DNA of 64,000 nucleotides, taken from assembly GCA_903632075.3 (NCBI GenBank), contig CAHIKZ030003470.1, positions 1 through 64,000 of the forward strand, read 5' to 3'. The position numbers were made by a program, and so were the translations under genes. Positions within the stretch are counted from its first letter, which is position 1. Each line of letters begins with the position of its first letter. The DNA comes from Acanthosepion pharaonis. Its lineage: Eukaryota; Mollusca; Cephalopoda; Sepiida; Sepiidae. The notes beneath the pieces are model-generated. The model made no database searches. It had not been told where the DNA came from and saw only the letters and a program-made list of their open reading frames with translations. This document shows, one piece after another, positions 50,480-62,054 of this stretch.

Positions 50480-50625
50480 TCAGAAAATTTGTTCTATGAC
50501 ATTAATATCCAAATGGAAAAAAATCCCATTTTATATGAATAAAGCCCTTCCATTGTGTTTAATTTTATTTTGGAATCAAGCAGATAAATTTCTCAAGGCA
50601 TGGCTTCCAGGATTCCTTTTTTTTA
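50480..50625 (-). pseudogene. Possible LINE 3' end fragment, family X (copy X5)
   Basis: The minus strand has GGAATCCTGGAAGCCATGCC followed about 50 bp later by GAAGGGCTTTATTCAT. X2 has GGATTCCTGGAAGTCCATGC and CGAAGGGCTTTATCGAT at a similar spacing, and both continue into a comparable T-rich then GTCAT-containing UTR. The intervening coding text has decayed. The 76-codon plus-strand ORF here is its shadow. Confidence 0.45.
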
Positions 50626-50683
50626 ATAAGTTACATAATAATATTGGAACAAGTCATTTTCCAACCAATGTAAATGTTAATCT

Positions 50684-50793
50684 GGTCAAATCACGCTAAA
50701 ACACCGGTTCTCGTTCGATCACCGAAGTTAAGCATCGTAGACCAGGTCAGTACTTAGATGGGGACCGCTTGGGAACACCTGGTACTGTAAGCC
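50684..50793 (+). pseudogene. 5S rRNA-derived head of repeat unit, copy 2
   Basis: Same 5S signature and the same missing base in the C box (GATGGGGACCGC) as copy 1. It also lacks one G in the segment that reads TAGAGCCAGG in copy 1 (here TAGACCAGG). There is no T-run terminator after the 5S part; the sequence continues into the shared tail. Confidence 0.85.
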
Positions 50794-51139
50794 CCCAAAG
50801 TCCAACCCTTACCTCACAGTCGGTGGGGGGGTGTAAACGGTAGTGTCAGAGCTATGCCGCCGGAACTTCGTTCCTGGTAGGGCCACCCAAGGCGGACAGG
50901 TCTGACACACACGCCGGCTAACAAGGGCTCTGGTGAAAATCCAAGGAGCGTCTGCATCGGTAACCGGCGGCTTCTGGTCGTTCCTGTCTCTGCGTCTGTG
51001 GGAAACCCGCGGCAAGCAAGAACGTTATCCGAGTAGGCCTGGGTACCCCTACTTCTGTAATTTATCCCAAGAATCTTCTTCTCATAACAGGAAGAAGCCG
51101 GCTCAATCCGCCCAGGGTGAATGCCGCATCAGTACAGTA
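50684..51139 (+). mobile_element. 5S-linked repeat unit, copy 2 (456 bp)
   Basis: Second copy of the unit at 29309-29764, same strand, same total length, with scattered substitutions and small compensating indels. It ends in CAGTACAGTA like copy 1. A 9-bp direct repeat AATGTAAAT lies on each side (50667-50675 and 51143-51151), but offset by 8 and 3 bp from the unit ends, so it is only weak evidence for a target-site duplication. Confidence 0.75.
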
Positions 51140-53719
51140 AATAATGTAAATAGTGCAGTCGAATAATTTCATCCTGTATCAATAGTTTGTAAAATTTTAA
51201 TTTAGATTTAAAAAGCCTCTTTTTATGAAAAATCCAGCGGACAATAAGGCCAACTGATGGGCTTTTTTATTTGATCATCCAATCAAAAGGAAATACATTA
51301 ACAAACAAAACAACTGAAGAAACAAAAATAAAAAAAAAAAATTTTATTTCTCCAAAAAAGGTAATTTAGTTACCAAATAGATATACTAAATCATTTACGA
51401 AATTTTTTATGTATGGCTGTCCGTTCAAATGTAAATCAATGTATAGACCCATCTACAAAAATAATTTTACTCTTGGTTCCGAAGTTTAATGTAAATAAAG
51501 AAAAGTGTAGGGGATCCATTCTGTACAGTGTCCGATTAAATTGAGCCTCAAATTCTTGTCCTCCTCACTGGCTTCCAATTATTGCTGTTGAACCATTAAA
51601 GCAAACTTCTGTTAAATCAAAGCGTTCCCTGTCAAAGCATTTTTGGGGCATTTGATTTTCCCCAATCTCATCCCTTTCTTAAATTCCTCGTTTTGATAGT
51701 TTCAACCATAAAACAACAAGTTTCTGTTTAAACAAAAAAAAACCAAATCGATGATCCAGAGTTGTTTTGATGAATGGCTCTGGTGAAGTCAAATTATGGT
51801 CACAAACCTTTTTGTGGAGAGTTTTTTAATAAAGGTTGTTAAGGGCAGAAAAGTTAAAATTAATAGAGTTATTGATATTTTTTTTTTTTACTTTTACAAA
51901 GGAGCCAAACTCAATAATGAGAAAAATTGTTCTAAAAGAAAAACAAGAAAATGTGAAACTGTAAAAAAAAAACAAATGTCCAAAAGGTTGGGAAAATATC
52001 GTGCTAGAGATTCTTCTTGTTAAAATCTTTTCGCTTATCAAGAAAGTCATAAATGACCATGTTTTGAAATTAAAGATGATGATAAGCAAGGATATTCCGT
52101 GATTCTTGGTAAAAAGAAAAGCATTTAAAGAATTTGCTGGTCATAAATAGCAACCAGAGAGAAATTTTTCAGAACATCTAGAAATTGGCTAAAGGCATGA
52201 AAGTGTGTTTATTTATTTACTTTTTAAGTAAAACATCCCATTGAGAAATGTGAACTGAGATGATATATGAAAAAACTGCGATTGTTACACTAGTACATTT
52301 ATTGATGCGTGAGCAAGGTGAAGAACTTGATAGCTGGACTTCAGATGGGTCATTCATAGAAATTTTGAATTTTCAGTTGTGTTGTAACAGCAGAATATGA
52401 GTAAAAAATGACCATGTTGAAATTAAGTCCTAGATAGTAGAAGATTTTGCACAAATTTGACACAGGAAAGCAAAGTTGCTTTTTAGAACAGCTAAAATTT
52501 AAACAAAATCATGTTATTTTCCTAATTACATCCAAGAATAAACATGGGAAAAAGACTCAAGATAAGACTTTAATTAGCTTGACAAAAAGGAGAATTATCT
52601 GCTTTTAATCCAAAAAAAACTTAAGTTTTTAATTAAAAAGTGATGAAACCAAGTCCAAAAAACATATTCCTTTAAAATTTCAAGTTTAGTAAAAAGTATT
52701 GCATTTCATTATAGAAAAATTTAGGAATCAAACACGAAAACTGATTTTTATAGAAAAATATATATATATGTAAATAATAATTTACTAGATCTTTTTCTTA
52801 CTAGTGCTGCCATTGAACCTATTCATTCCTATATTTTTTAATGACTTCCGAAGTATATTTCTTAAGACTACTATCTGGTTGGACACGTTATTGTTTGAAA
52901 ATTTAAAAAATTTTAAATTGAAGAAAAATATTGATTTCTTCAGTAAAAATGACTGAATACTAATATATTAATACAATGACAATGCTTTTAACTAAAATTT
53001 TTTATCACAGAAATATATTTGTTTTTTTTTTTTTTTGGCTCCTCTTTATTTAGTTATTGCTGAATTTTTCTATTTTCAGAATTGTTTCTACGTCAAATTT
53101 AAATCAATTTCAATTCTTTGTTTTTAAAGAAATGCCAGCCGTTACATTTTCTGAGTCAAGATTTTTTGTTTTTTTTTTCCATAGTAAAAATTCGAAAGAA
53201 CAAGTAGTTGCCATTTTTGATGAACATTTTTTCATTTGGTCAAATCAGAAAACATTATTTTAAGGAACGAAATAAGGATGTTTCACTCTTTCTTATTTGA
53301 TGGGGCAGTAATGACTAGAATACGGCGAAAATTTTACGTAAGATGTTAATCCAGTTAAATATTTACTATTGCTTTTGCGTTTTGACTCCTTATTTTTAGC
53401 AAAATTCAGGAAGTGGCTTTACGAAAATCGACAGTAAAAAAATATTTCGAGATTTTGATCAGAATTTGGACCATTTTTTAGATCTGGAATTCTTGTGGGA
53501 TTTCAAAATTAGATTCAAAATTAAGTCTCAAATATGCATGATACGTGATGATGATAATAAAATGCCTCTTTATTTAACTTCTGCTCTTTTATATAGGCGC
53601 AACATACTAAATTTTTTTTTGATCTGTCCATAAGCTTTATTTAGCTAAATCTAAACTGGATTTTGTCTATAGAATAAAAATAACACCAATCGATTTTATG
53701 CATTGATTTGTCATTTTGA
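51140..53719. other. AT-rich stretch, no supported gene
   Basis: No coding similarity recognised. The phrase AAATGACCATGTT occurs near 52050 and again near 52405 in similar surroundings, which may reflect an old local duplication. Confidence 0.45.
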
Positions 53720-54110
53720 ATTTTAAATTTTACTAAAAGCCTTCATTGAATTTTTATAAACCTCATTTACTAATGATCTTTATGAGTAAAAGTTTAAATG
53801 TCGCAATGAATATTTCCTTAAATCTATTTATAATGCTCAATTTTATAAAATCATTGACGTTTCAAGTTGTTTAAAATGTGTCAACCTCAATGTAAAAAAA
53901 AAAAATTTTTAATGCATTTTATAGTAAAATTTTTGAAAGCCATTTTTTTATAGGAAACCACATTTTAATGAATTTTTATAGTAAAATCATTTATGAATAT
54001 TTATAGTATTTTCATTGACAATGAAATTTTTAAATGTAAAAGAATTTAATGCATTTTATAAGTAAAATCATTGATACGTGAATTTATATATAAAATCATT
54101 TGGTAAGTGC
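53720..54110 (+). repeat. Degenerate tandem-like array (TTTATAGTAAAATCATT motif)
   Basis: Variants of ATTTTATAGTAAAATCATTGA recur about eight times at uneven spacing, often preceded by AATGAAT or AATGCA. The units are too diverged to give a firm period. Confidence 0.45.
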
Positions 54111-55711
54111 CGCCATTTTGTTTATAATAAATTTCGCGTGAGACGTTTTGTTGGTTACTTTTTGCACCGTATTTTTTCTTTCAGTTTTAGAAAAATAGTT
54201 TAAAATTGTAATTGGCGCTGAATAAAAATGCCATCATTTCCAATGCGTTTGGGTTTTAATCGTAGGATAGTGCAAGAAACATGAGTGGATTTGTTTTTTT
54301 TTTAATTTTTCATGAATATCTCCGGAAAACACTTTTATCGTTTGGTAAAAAATAATTTTTGAATTTATTGGTGGGGCCTTAGACTGATTAAGGTAAACAT
54401 CATGTGCTTTGTTCAAAGTGCTGCCCTGCAATACAAAGCTGGGCTGTTAAAGACAGCATACATCTGTTGACGAATGAAACCATGCCATTAACCAGAAAAG
54501 TTTCGGCAGTCAGATATAACTGCGACCACATCTACCGCGTGAAATTTTAACTTCATAGGGGCGCATTTGGGCCTAGACAAGAAAACTCTTCTAGTAACAC
54601 CGAAGATTACCAAAAATTGTCAAAATAATATACGTTCTAATATAACAGTTTAAAATATTGCAGGAGATTCCAAGATTTTTATGGATTTTTTTTGAAGGAT
54701 GAACAATGGAGTTAATTGACGAAGTTTACTAATCTTTGTTTCAAATATGTCCGTTAATGGACATATCTTGTCAAAAGGCCAATTTAGTTTTTTGACAAAG
54801 ATATCTTTTAAAAATAAGATGTCACGATAATTTTTTGCGTAATTTAAAAAGACTAGTTGTATGCACAGTAAATAAATATATATATATAATGTGAACATCA
54901 TCAACACAAAGAAATGAAAACTGATCTTAGTGTTGCAATCGTCAGGCCTGACGATCCTATCATGCTGTGAATGTCGCCTCAAGTAGACAGATATGTTCTA
55001 TTTTGAATAACCATTATCTCTGATATTGAGAGATAGCAACTCCAAAGAGAGAAAGGGAAAAAACATGCATAACAAACCTGTGTAAATGGTACAAATGGAA
55101 TGAGACGAAATAAGCCAAGAACATCCATTAAAGAAAATATGGTTACATCAGAAAATAAATATTATGAACGATTATAACTCCTCATCACAGAAATTCAGAA
55201 AAAATTAGTTCCAAATTTTACTTGATTAAATCACACAAACATACAAAGATATTAAAATTAATAATATAAATGCTGTACTTAGTGATAAGAGAAATTTGCG
55301 TGGGCATCTTTATTGTTTTCAAACTGGGAAATTAAAGTCTACCAACTTAGAGATCGAATTACTTATTAAAGGAAATAAAACTTTCAATCTCTAGACCGGA
55401 AGCTATTAATTTCATTATTTTCAAAGATCAGGGAGGTCTTCACCTTCAAATGTCGTCACTAAATACTATGTTTTTCGTAATAACAATAAAAATAATGTCA
55501 TATTTTCGAACAAATACAAAGAATTTTCATATATATATATATATATATATGAGTGTGTGTTTGTTTATTAATGTTGATGCCACTACAGATGCGCTCGAAG
55601 GATCTTGGCGGATCTTCTGTTAACATTTAATAAAAAGGTGATGGGGGCAAAACGAAAAATAATCTAAATGAAACTGGGTAGATTATATACCTAAACGCAT
55701 AAAAAATCTAA

Positions 55712-55715
<4 letters not shown>
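54111..55715. other. Unassigned stretch
   Basis: The segment 54430-54570 is of more balanced composition but unidentified. Contains an 18-bp perfect palindrome (54938-54955) and short (TA)n near 54879-54890 and 55530-55550. Confidence 0.4.
54938..54955. repeat. 18-bp perfect palindrome ATCGTCAGGCCTGACGAT
   Basis: Exact dyad symmetry with no loop, seen directly. Unusually GC-rich for this window. Confidence 0.9.
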
Positions 55716-55716
<1 letters not shown>

Positions 55717-55759
<43 letters not shown>

Positions 55760-55804
55760 TCTATCAAAAATACTTTTACAAACTTTGTAAAAATATTTTT
55801 GATA
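55717..55804. repeat. (TA)n array followed by a 43-bp near-perfect palindrome
   Basis: The TA array (55717-55757) is followed 4 bp later by arms of 21 bp (55762-55782 and 55784-55804, TATCAAAAATACTTTTACAA-type) with one mismatch and a 1-nt centre. Confidence 0.85.
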
Positions 55805-56394
55805 CACACACATATATGTGGCTGTATATCAGCTCTCAACTTGTGAGCTATTCTGATGACACAATTATTTACTCTTGTCTTGATAGTAAGTCTGATCAGT
55901 TCAGTATGGTCAATTTTTCGGTGTATTGATTTATGTGCCAGGACCATAAAGAAAGCCCAGTAGTTGCTCGAATATTATCAGGGAACAGTAAATACCAACC
56001 GACAACGCTTGACTACACTTAATATATCTGCCTTCTGTAAAAGTGTTGCATGTCTGTGATATAGCATAAGAATTAATTAAAAGGATTCAAATTTTCTAAG
56101 TTCGTGTATTGATTTCTTTTATCGTTTACAGCCCCCAAAACACGAGAGAAGTTACCCCAATAGTCTACTATCTGTGAACTCTAAACATTTGCCAACAACA
56201 CCAGAGACCATGCGACTATGCCTAAATCAAACTGCCTACTGTAAATGTGTTTCCTCCCTAACATATCGCATGTTATAATTAAAATGAAAATTAAAATGAT
56301 CTAAATTCTTTGTATTTACACGCGAATACACACAAAACAATCTGCCTCCTTGTATTTCAGAAAGGGTTTACCGGCTTGCTTGGGTTGAACTCGC

Positions 56395-56446
<52 letters not shown>

Positions 56447-57832
56447 ATTGGTGTATACGGAATAAATTACAATAACAAAAATTACTATTCTTAACAGAGT
56501 GCTCAATACAGAGTAGAGCAGATATAATTATTTATTTAAAATTATAACATAAATATGTTATAAAATCACTACAAAAATAGCCATTTTGCTTCAACACCTC
56601 CAGTGTCTTATCAAGTGATGATGTTGATGTAGAATAAATGGTTTTAAAAGTTTCAAATTAATTAACGATCCTTCTCAAGGGGAAAAACGCTGTTGCATAA
56701 GCTAGAATGACCAATCAAAACACAAGTATAAGAGAATTCAAAAAACTTGACAACGAAGTAAGGTTATAATAGCTATTAAGAGCTTTAAAGTTGGGATTAT
56801 ACTAAAATAGAATTTATTCTAACCACTAAGTATTAAATTATATGTAAAAAATTTGATATCAAAATTAAAAGGAAAAAGATTACCAATTTTAAATTCTAAA
56901 TTTAATCTCTATTAAGTTTAAAATTATAAAATTACTGAGAAAAAAAAAAATACATATGTTATTCAATTTATTTTTTCATTGAAATTACGTTAAAATAGAC
57001 GCTAATATCGGATGGTCTTCCTGACAAAATGTATACATTTTAATTCCAAGTGTGTGAGTGGGATGCTAACTTCTCGCGTAAAAACAATACAAACACACTC
57101 AGATTATAATACATATAAGCACCCGGACATATTTATATATATACACACACAAAAAAGTGACGAGACAGGAAACATCTCCACGGCTCTTTATATAAAAAAA
57201 AGAAAACGAACACATACATACATACACAATTAAATTTGCCTGCATTTTCTATAAACATAGACACCGATGAATACATGTACACACATCCACATACATTGAT
57301 GTAGACAATCTGATACAACATATACCAAGAAATATTCAAGACTGAAAGTGTTATTAAACGAATGCTAAGCACTTATTAAAATATAACTTATACGGGCAAA
57401 TATGCATTGATAAAAATGGCCAAATAGAAAAAGAAAGGTAAAGAAAGGACATTAAAACAGCTATATATGTTTAAAAATAACATTATCTAATATAAAAAAA
57501 ACGAAAATTTCAAACATAAACATCTATAAAAATATATATTTTTATAATATAAATCAATATATATTCCTTATTATACATTAGGTAAAAGAAAATAAGATAA
57601 TAAGAATTACATACAGATATAAGTATCAGTCACATATATACATATATACGTATGCACAAATACACACAAATATATGTCAAACACATACCCACATATATAT
57701 ATATATATATACAACGCAACACATATGTATATATACATACAGAAGCAAATATATAAATATATCAACACACACGCGACGTAAAACTAAACAAACCAAATAT
57801 AAATATATATACATACATGCACATATATACAA

Positions 57833-57864
<32 letters not shown>

Positions 57865-58899
57865 ACAAACTGAGATAGAGAAATTTTTAGAAAAAAACAA
57901 TTTTGTCTTTGATAGAACACGTCTAAATTATTCAACGAATCATGTTTCGATATATATGTAATCTAAATTTTTTTTGTTTTCATGGTGGAGGATAGATGTG
58001 TTGTCAATTAGTAAATTTTTGTATTGTAAATGCGGTCAAGATCATTTGTAGATGCCTCGCAATAAGTGCTATTTTATAGTAATCTGGACATTCATTCTTA
58101 TAGTTGAGAGTGCAAGAGTTTTTGCTGGTTGTTTGTTTTTTTATATATACGAAAAGGTAGTAAATGTGTTGAACTATTTGTAATCTATTTAAATGCCAAA
58201 AAAAAGAGATTTCTTTATTCTTTGTTAGCCATCCTATGGGAACTTGAGGACAAACTTTTAGATTTTTTTTTGAGTTCAATTATTTCTGGAATTTTATGTT
58301 TTAAAAAAACAAGGTAGATGGGGAATTTTCTTGGTGGTACTAAATATATTATTTTCTGGGATGGCCATGTAGGTAGATGGGATGTCGAACTGAATATATA
58401 TTTATTTATTTCAGGATTAATGGGGTAGACTGTGTTATCCCATGTGCCATGTTTAATGGATATCAGTTATCACTGTAAAATTCACTTCTCCAAGTTCTCC
58501 AATTGAATTTAATAAAAGGTATTGAACTCATGTTTTCTTTGGGTCCTGTCACTGGATTTAATCAACGCCTTTATCTTTGTGCCATGTGTCCGTGAGAACA
58601 TTTTTGTATGAATTTCCAAGAAATACATTTGTATTTACCACACTGAAAAGGGAATGTTTAACATTGCTTAAAAACATATTTAAAATTAATTCATTTTTCA
58701 ATAATATGTGGAAATATCTTTTTTTTGCCTGAAAATCTTATCATGAGACCCGAAACACGTGTTTCAAAATTATGGAAAATAATATTATAATAATATATTA
58801 TAAAAAAGAAAATTTACATAATATCCAAAAATGTTATCGGTTTTCTCTTCTTTTTAAAAATATACACTTTTTTCTCTCGTTGAAACAAGTATAACCTCT

Positions 58900-58900
<1 letters not shown>
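55805..58900. other. AT-rich stretch with simple repeats
   Basis: Holds (TA)n at about 56398-56444, ACACA/TACATA-rich DNA at 57050-57830, and (GATA)n at about 57833-57862. No supported gene on either strand. Confidence 0.5.

Positions 58901-58902
<2 letters not shown>

Positions 58903-58992
<90 letters not shown>
58903..58992. repeat. (TA)n microsatellite, longest in the window
   Basis: About 90 bp of uninterrupted TA. Confidence 0.95.
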
Positions 58993-58996
<4 letters not shown>

Positions 58997-59130
58997 GAAC
59001 ATAAAAGTCTATCTTAGAGGAGGTAAGTCTGTTTCAGGCTAGATGCAATCGTAAAAGAAAATTTTCTCTATCTCTGATATTGAGCCCTTTATCCCATAAA
59101 TATAGCACATCTTTAAGACTATATTTTTCA

Positions 59131-59201
59131 TAGATAGATAGATAGATAAATAATGAACAGACAACGATAGATAGATTCTAGATAGATAATGAACAGACAA
59201 C

Positions 59202-59233
<32 letters not shown>

Positions 59234-59262
59234 TATATATATATAAATAGATAGATGATAGA
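59131..59262. repeat. (GATA)n array with duplicated 38-bp unit
   Basis: GATA units interrupted by two copies of AATGAACAGACAACGATAGA about 40 bp apart, then (GATA)n and a short TA run. Confidence 0.9.
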
Positions 59263-60006
59263 TAGATGAACGTGATATAAAAATGACATGACACTGTAAC
59301 TAGTAATTTAAAGTGACAAATAAAGAAAATTCTGAACAAAAAAAAAAAGAAAAATATTCTCAGCATATAAAATAGATCGATAGACATGCATTCTGACCAA
59401 AGTAATATGTTTGTTTGTAATAAACAAACCAGCTAGAAACGTACAAACTTTTTTTTTATCTTTAAAAGTATGAGAGTCCATTTTTTTCCACATTGATATA
59501 TTAATCGAATATGTTCTAAAATCTTGAGGGAATATTCAGTTTAATAGGTTATAAATTTATATAATATTCTTCCTGATAAAACATCTTATTTTATGAAAAT
59601 CTATCCGCACCATAAAATAAAATAACCACATGACTTAGAAAAACATTCATTTATAGAATATCTTCTTCAGGATATATATTTTTGTAAATGGGGTTCAAAT
59701 TCCACGGTGGTCGAAAATATTTTCTTTTTGAAGAGGAACAGATCCTTATCTGCAAATGTATTTCATTAAAGTATGGTAAATCCATGTTTCCAGTAATATA
59801 TATATTTTTTTAATCACGTCTTCTACGTAAGAATTTAGCCTTTTGTAAAAAAACACTGTTCGTTCTCGTTTCCAATCAGGGGAGAAAATTAAACTGGGTA
59901 TTTAAAAAATGTAATACGTGAGACACTTCTGTATTAAAAGTTAAAAAGGGCTTGAGTTTTCAAGATAAATAAAATGTAGAAAAATCATTATTATTCGAAG
60001 ACGCCA
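59263..60006. other. AT-rich stretch upstream of LTR-like copy B
   Basis: No gene or polypurine tract recognised immediately before the element start. Confidence 0.45.
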
Positions 60007-61117
60007 TGTGGCACCACCATAAAAAGAGAAAAGAAAAGAAAAGAAGAAAAGGAGAGCCTAAGGACCGAATCGTGGATGATAAGCAGAACACACACACGGC
60101 TAAGAGACAATGGATAAAGGGATATTTTGATAAGTAACAAATGGCGAAAGGGTGTCATTACAATGACAGGGAAATTCTGAGTAAAAAAAAAAAGAAAGGG
60201 AAAGAAAGAAAGAAAGAAAAAGAAAGAAAGAATCAGATTTGTTTTGGCGACGGCTGTGTTATCTAAGGATATGAAAACAAACTATTGGTACGGGAAGGCA
60301 TCTTATTATCAACTACAGACCGACTGACCAAAAGAAAAATTCAAATGAAAATGTTATTTCGATAATTGACGAAAAACAGGGCAACTAAAAAGGACTTTGG
60401 ACAGATATGAAAAAATTAAAAGCCACCCACGAGTGTCCGCTGACCGATTTTTTTCGACGGAACATCTTTGGCCTGCGATAATAAAATTATGTTATCAGAA
60501 ATATGTACCGAAGGGAAATGAATGGGAATTTAGAAATGTCTTTTCAGACTGGGCGACGTTGGCCGTGTTAAGAAGACCACCCATTCGGATAATTAGCGAT
60601 AAAATACCTGACAAAAACCACGTGTAGAACAAGAGTTATGACCGCCATTGTTCATATTGTCCCGTTTGCGGCTAGAGAAATGATAACGGCGATTAAGAGG
60701 AAGAAAAGTAAAAGAAATAATTTTTTTAGTTAAGCAAGATATTTTTTTTTTCCTGAAACAAAGCCGCGGATTCGTCCACGACCGACTAAGACATCATTTT
60801 TTGATCACGTGACGCACGAAGGAGGAGGAAAGATAATTTTTTTTTTTCCTGAAACAAAGCCGCGGATTCGTCCACGCCCGACTAAGACATCATTGGTCAA
60901 GTGGTGATCACGTGACGCACGAAGGAGGCTGTCGCCGCCCATCCAGAGTATAGGTATGAGAAGCTGCTACGAAGAAGTGGGGAGGGCAGTTCACGCCCTC
61001 TGAAGTATGGTGAGAAGGTGGGAGTGAGAAAAAGGTTCCCAAAAATGGAAAAAAGTGGAAAATCCTAACCAGAAATAAAAGAGGTGGATATGTATTTAGA
61101 ATTATCGAGGAACCCCC

Positions 61118-61165
61118 GACGCCGACAGACCCACCCCGGTTTTGGTCGGCGTCCATATAAGCGAA
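61118..61165 (+). promoter_or_regulatory. Hairpin plus TATA box, candidate LTR promoter (copy B)
   Basis: GACGCCGAC pairs with GTCGGCGTC, followed directly by CATATAAGCG. Same arrangement as in copy A. Confidence 0.48.
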
Positions 61166-61805
61166 GCCACAACGAGCAGAAATCAGTCCCAGTGAGTTCC
61201 AGTTCAGTTTCAGTTTGAGTTTGAGTTGAGTTTCGAAGAGTTCAGTCTCCAGTTGAAGCCGCCTCGCAGATAGCTGACCAAGATTCACGCAAATTCCGGA
61301 CTCCTCTTCAACCCAAGAACAATTATTTTGAAGAGCGACTTAGATCCAGACCACCAGAAATAAGTTTTTTTTTTTTCGACTTTCGTCCAAAAGACACACC
61401 GAAACACCAATTTCTTAGAGAGCAAACAACTTGAAGCGTTAAAACTTGCCTAACGAAAAAACGACGTGTCACAATCCATAGAACGGGTCGGGGAGATAGA
61501 TGCAGTCCTATGTATCGAACAACTAGACATAAAGTTTGTTACCTTTTTTTTTGATACTTTGAACTTTTGAGTTTTCATTTTATTTTCTTTTATGCATATT
61601 TTGTGGTATCACCCCCGTTGAACTCGGTTTGCATTACGGCCCCAACCACTGTTTGATCTCGTCTGCCTAAGATCAATTCACAACGTGGGTAGGCAGACTG
61701 GAGATCAATGCAGTTACCTTGGTAACCAGGCGTTGGAAGCGAGTTGGGAACGACGAGGCTGATATCAAATCTAACCAGATTCCCACCCGAATCACCAAAA
61801 GGTTA

Positions 61806-62054
61806 GAACGTCACATTTGGGTGCCGCGACCGATACCAAGCCAGTTGGTCGTCACAGGACGAGACAACACGACTGACGCGACAGGCGGACGTCACGTTTG
61901 GAGCAGCGACACCCGAACGGAGCAGCGAGGAGCGAACAGCTGGCGCCGCGGCGAGGACGTCAATTGGTGCTGTTTGGGGACGTCACAACTGGTGCCGTGG
62001 TAGACCAGGATAGAACGTCACAGTTGGCGCTGCGACCGGGGGGACGACGTCACA
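61806..62054 (+). repeat. Array of CGTCACA + PBS-like units (copy B)
   Basis: Units of the same plan as in copy A, with at least four clear CGTCAC(A) starts (about 61809, 61889, 61980, 62014) and a terminal one at about 62048. One unit present in A is missing here, consistent with slippage or unequal exchange within the array. Confidence 0.6.

Larger units (their letters stand above)
60007..62054 (+). mobile_element. LTR-like element, copy B (about 2.05 kb)
   Basis: Same strand and same ends as copy A (TGTGGCACCA...CGACGTCACA) and the same internal order. Conservation is strongest from about 60390 onward; long stretches near 61600-61960 differ from copy A by only a few bases. It has a private ~96-bp tandem duplication starting at 60752 and 60848 (CCTGAAACAAAGCCGCGG in each), lacks copy A's ~149-bp duplication, and has a TATA box CATATAAGCG after the hairpin. 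The 3' array is about 70 bp shorter than in A. No gag/pol text and no clear target-site duplication. Confidence 0.62.

Noticed and set aside
57833..59262. (GATA)n arrays as a possible CRISPR-like or regulatory array
   Set aside because: Simple tetranucleotide microsatellites without spacers; the duplicated 38-bp unit is a slippage product.
39643..62054. Copies A and B as the two LTRs of one 22-kb element
   Set aside because: No PBS-type site directly after A beyond its own array, no polypurine tract before B, no matching outer repeats, and no pol text in between. Kept only as an alternative.
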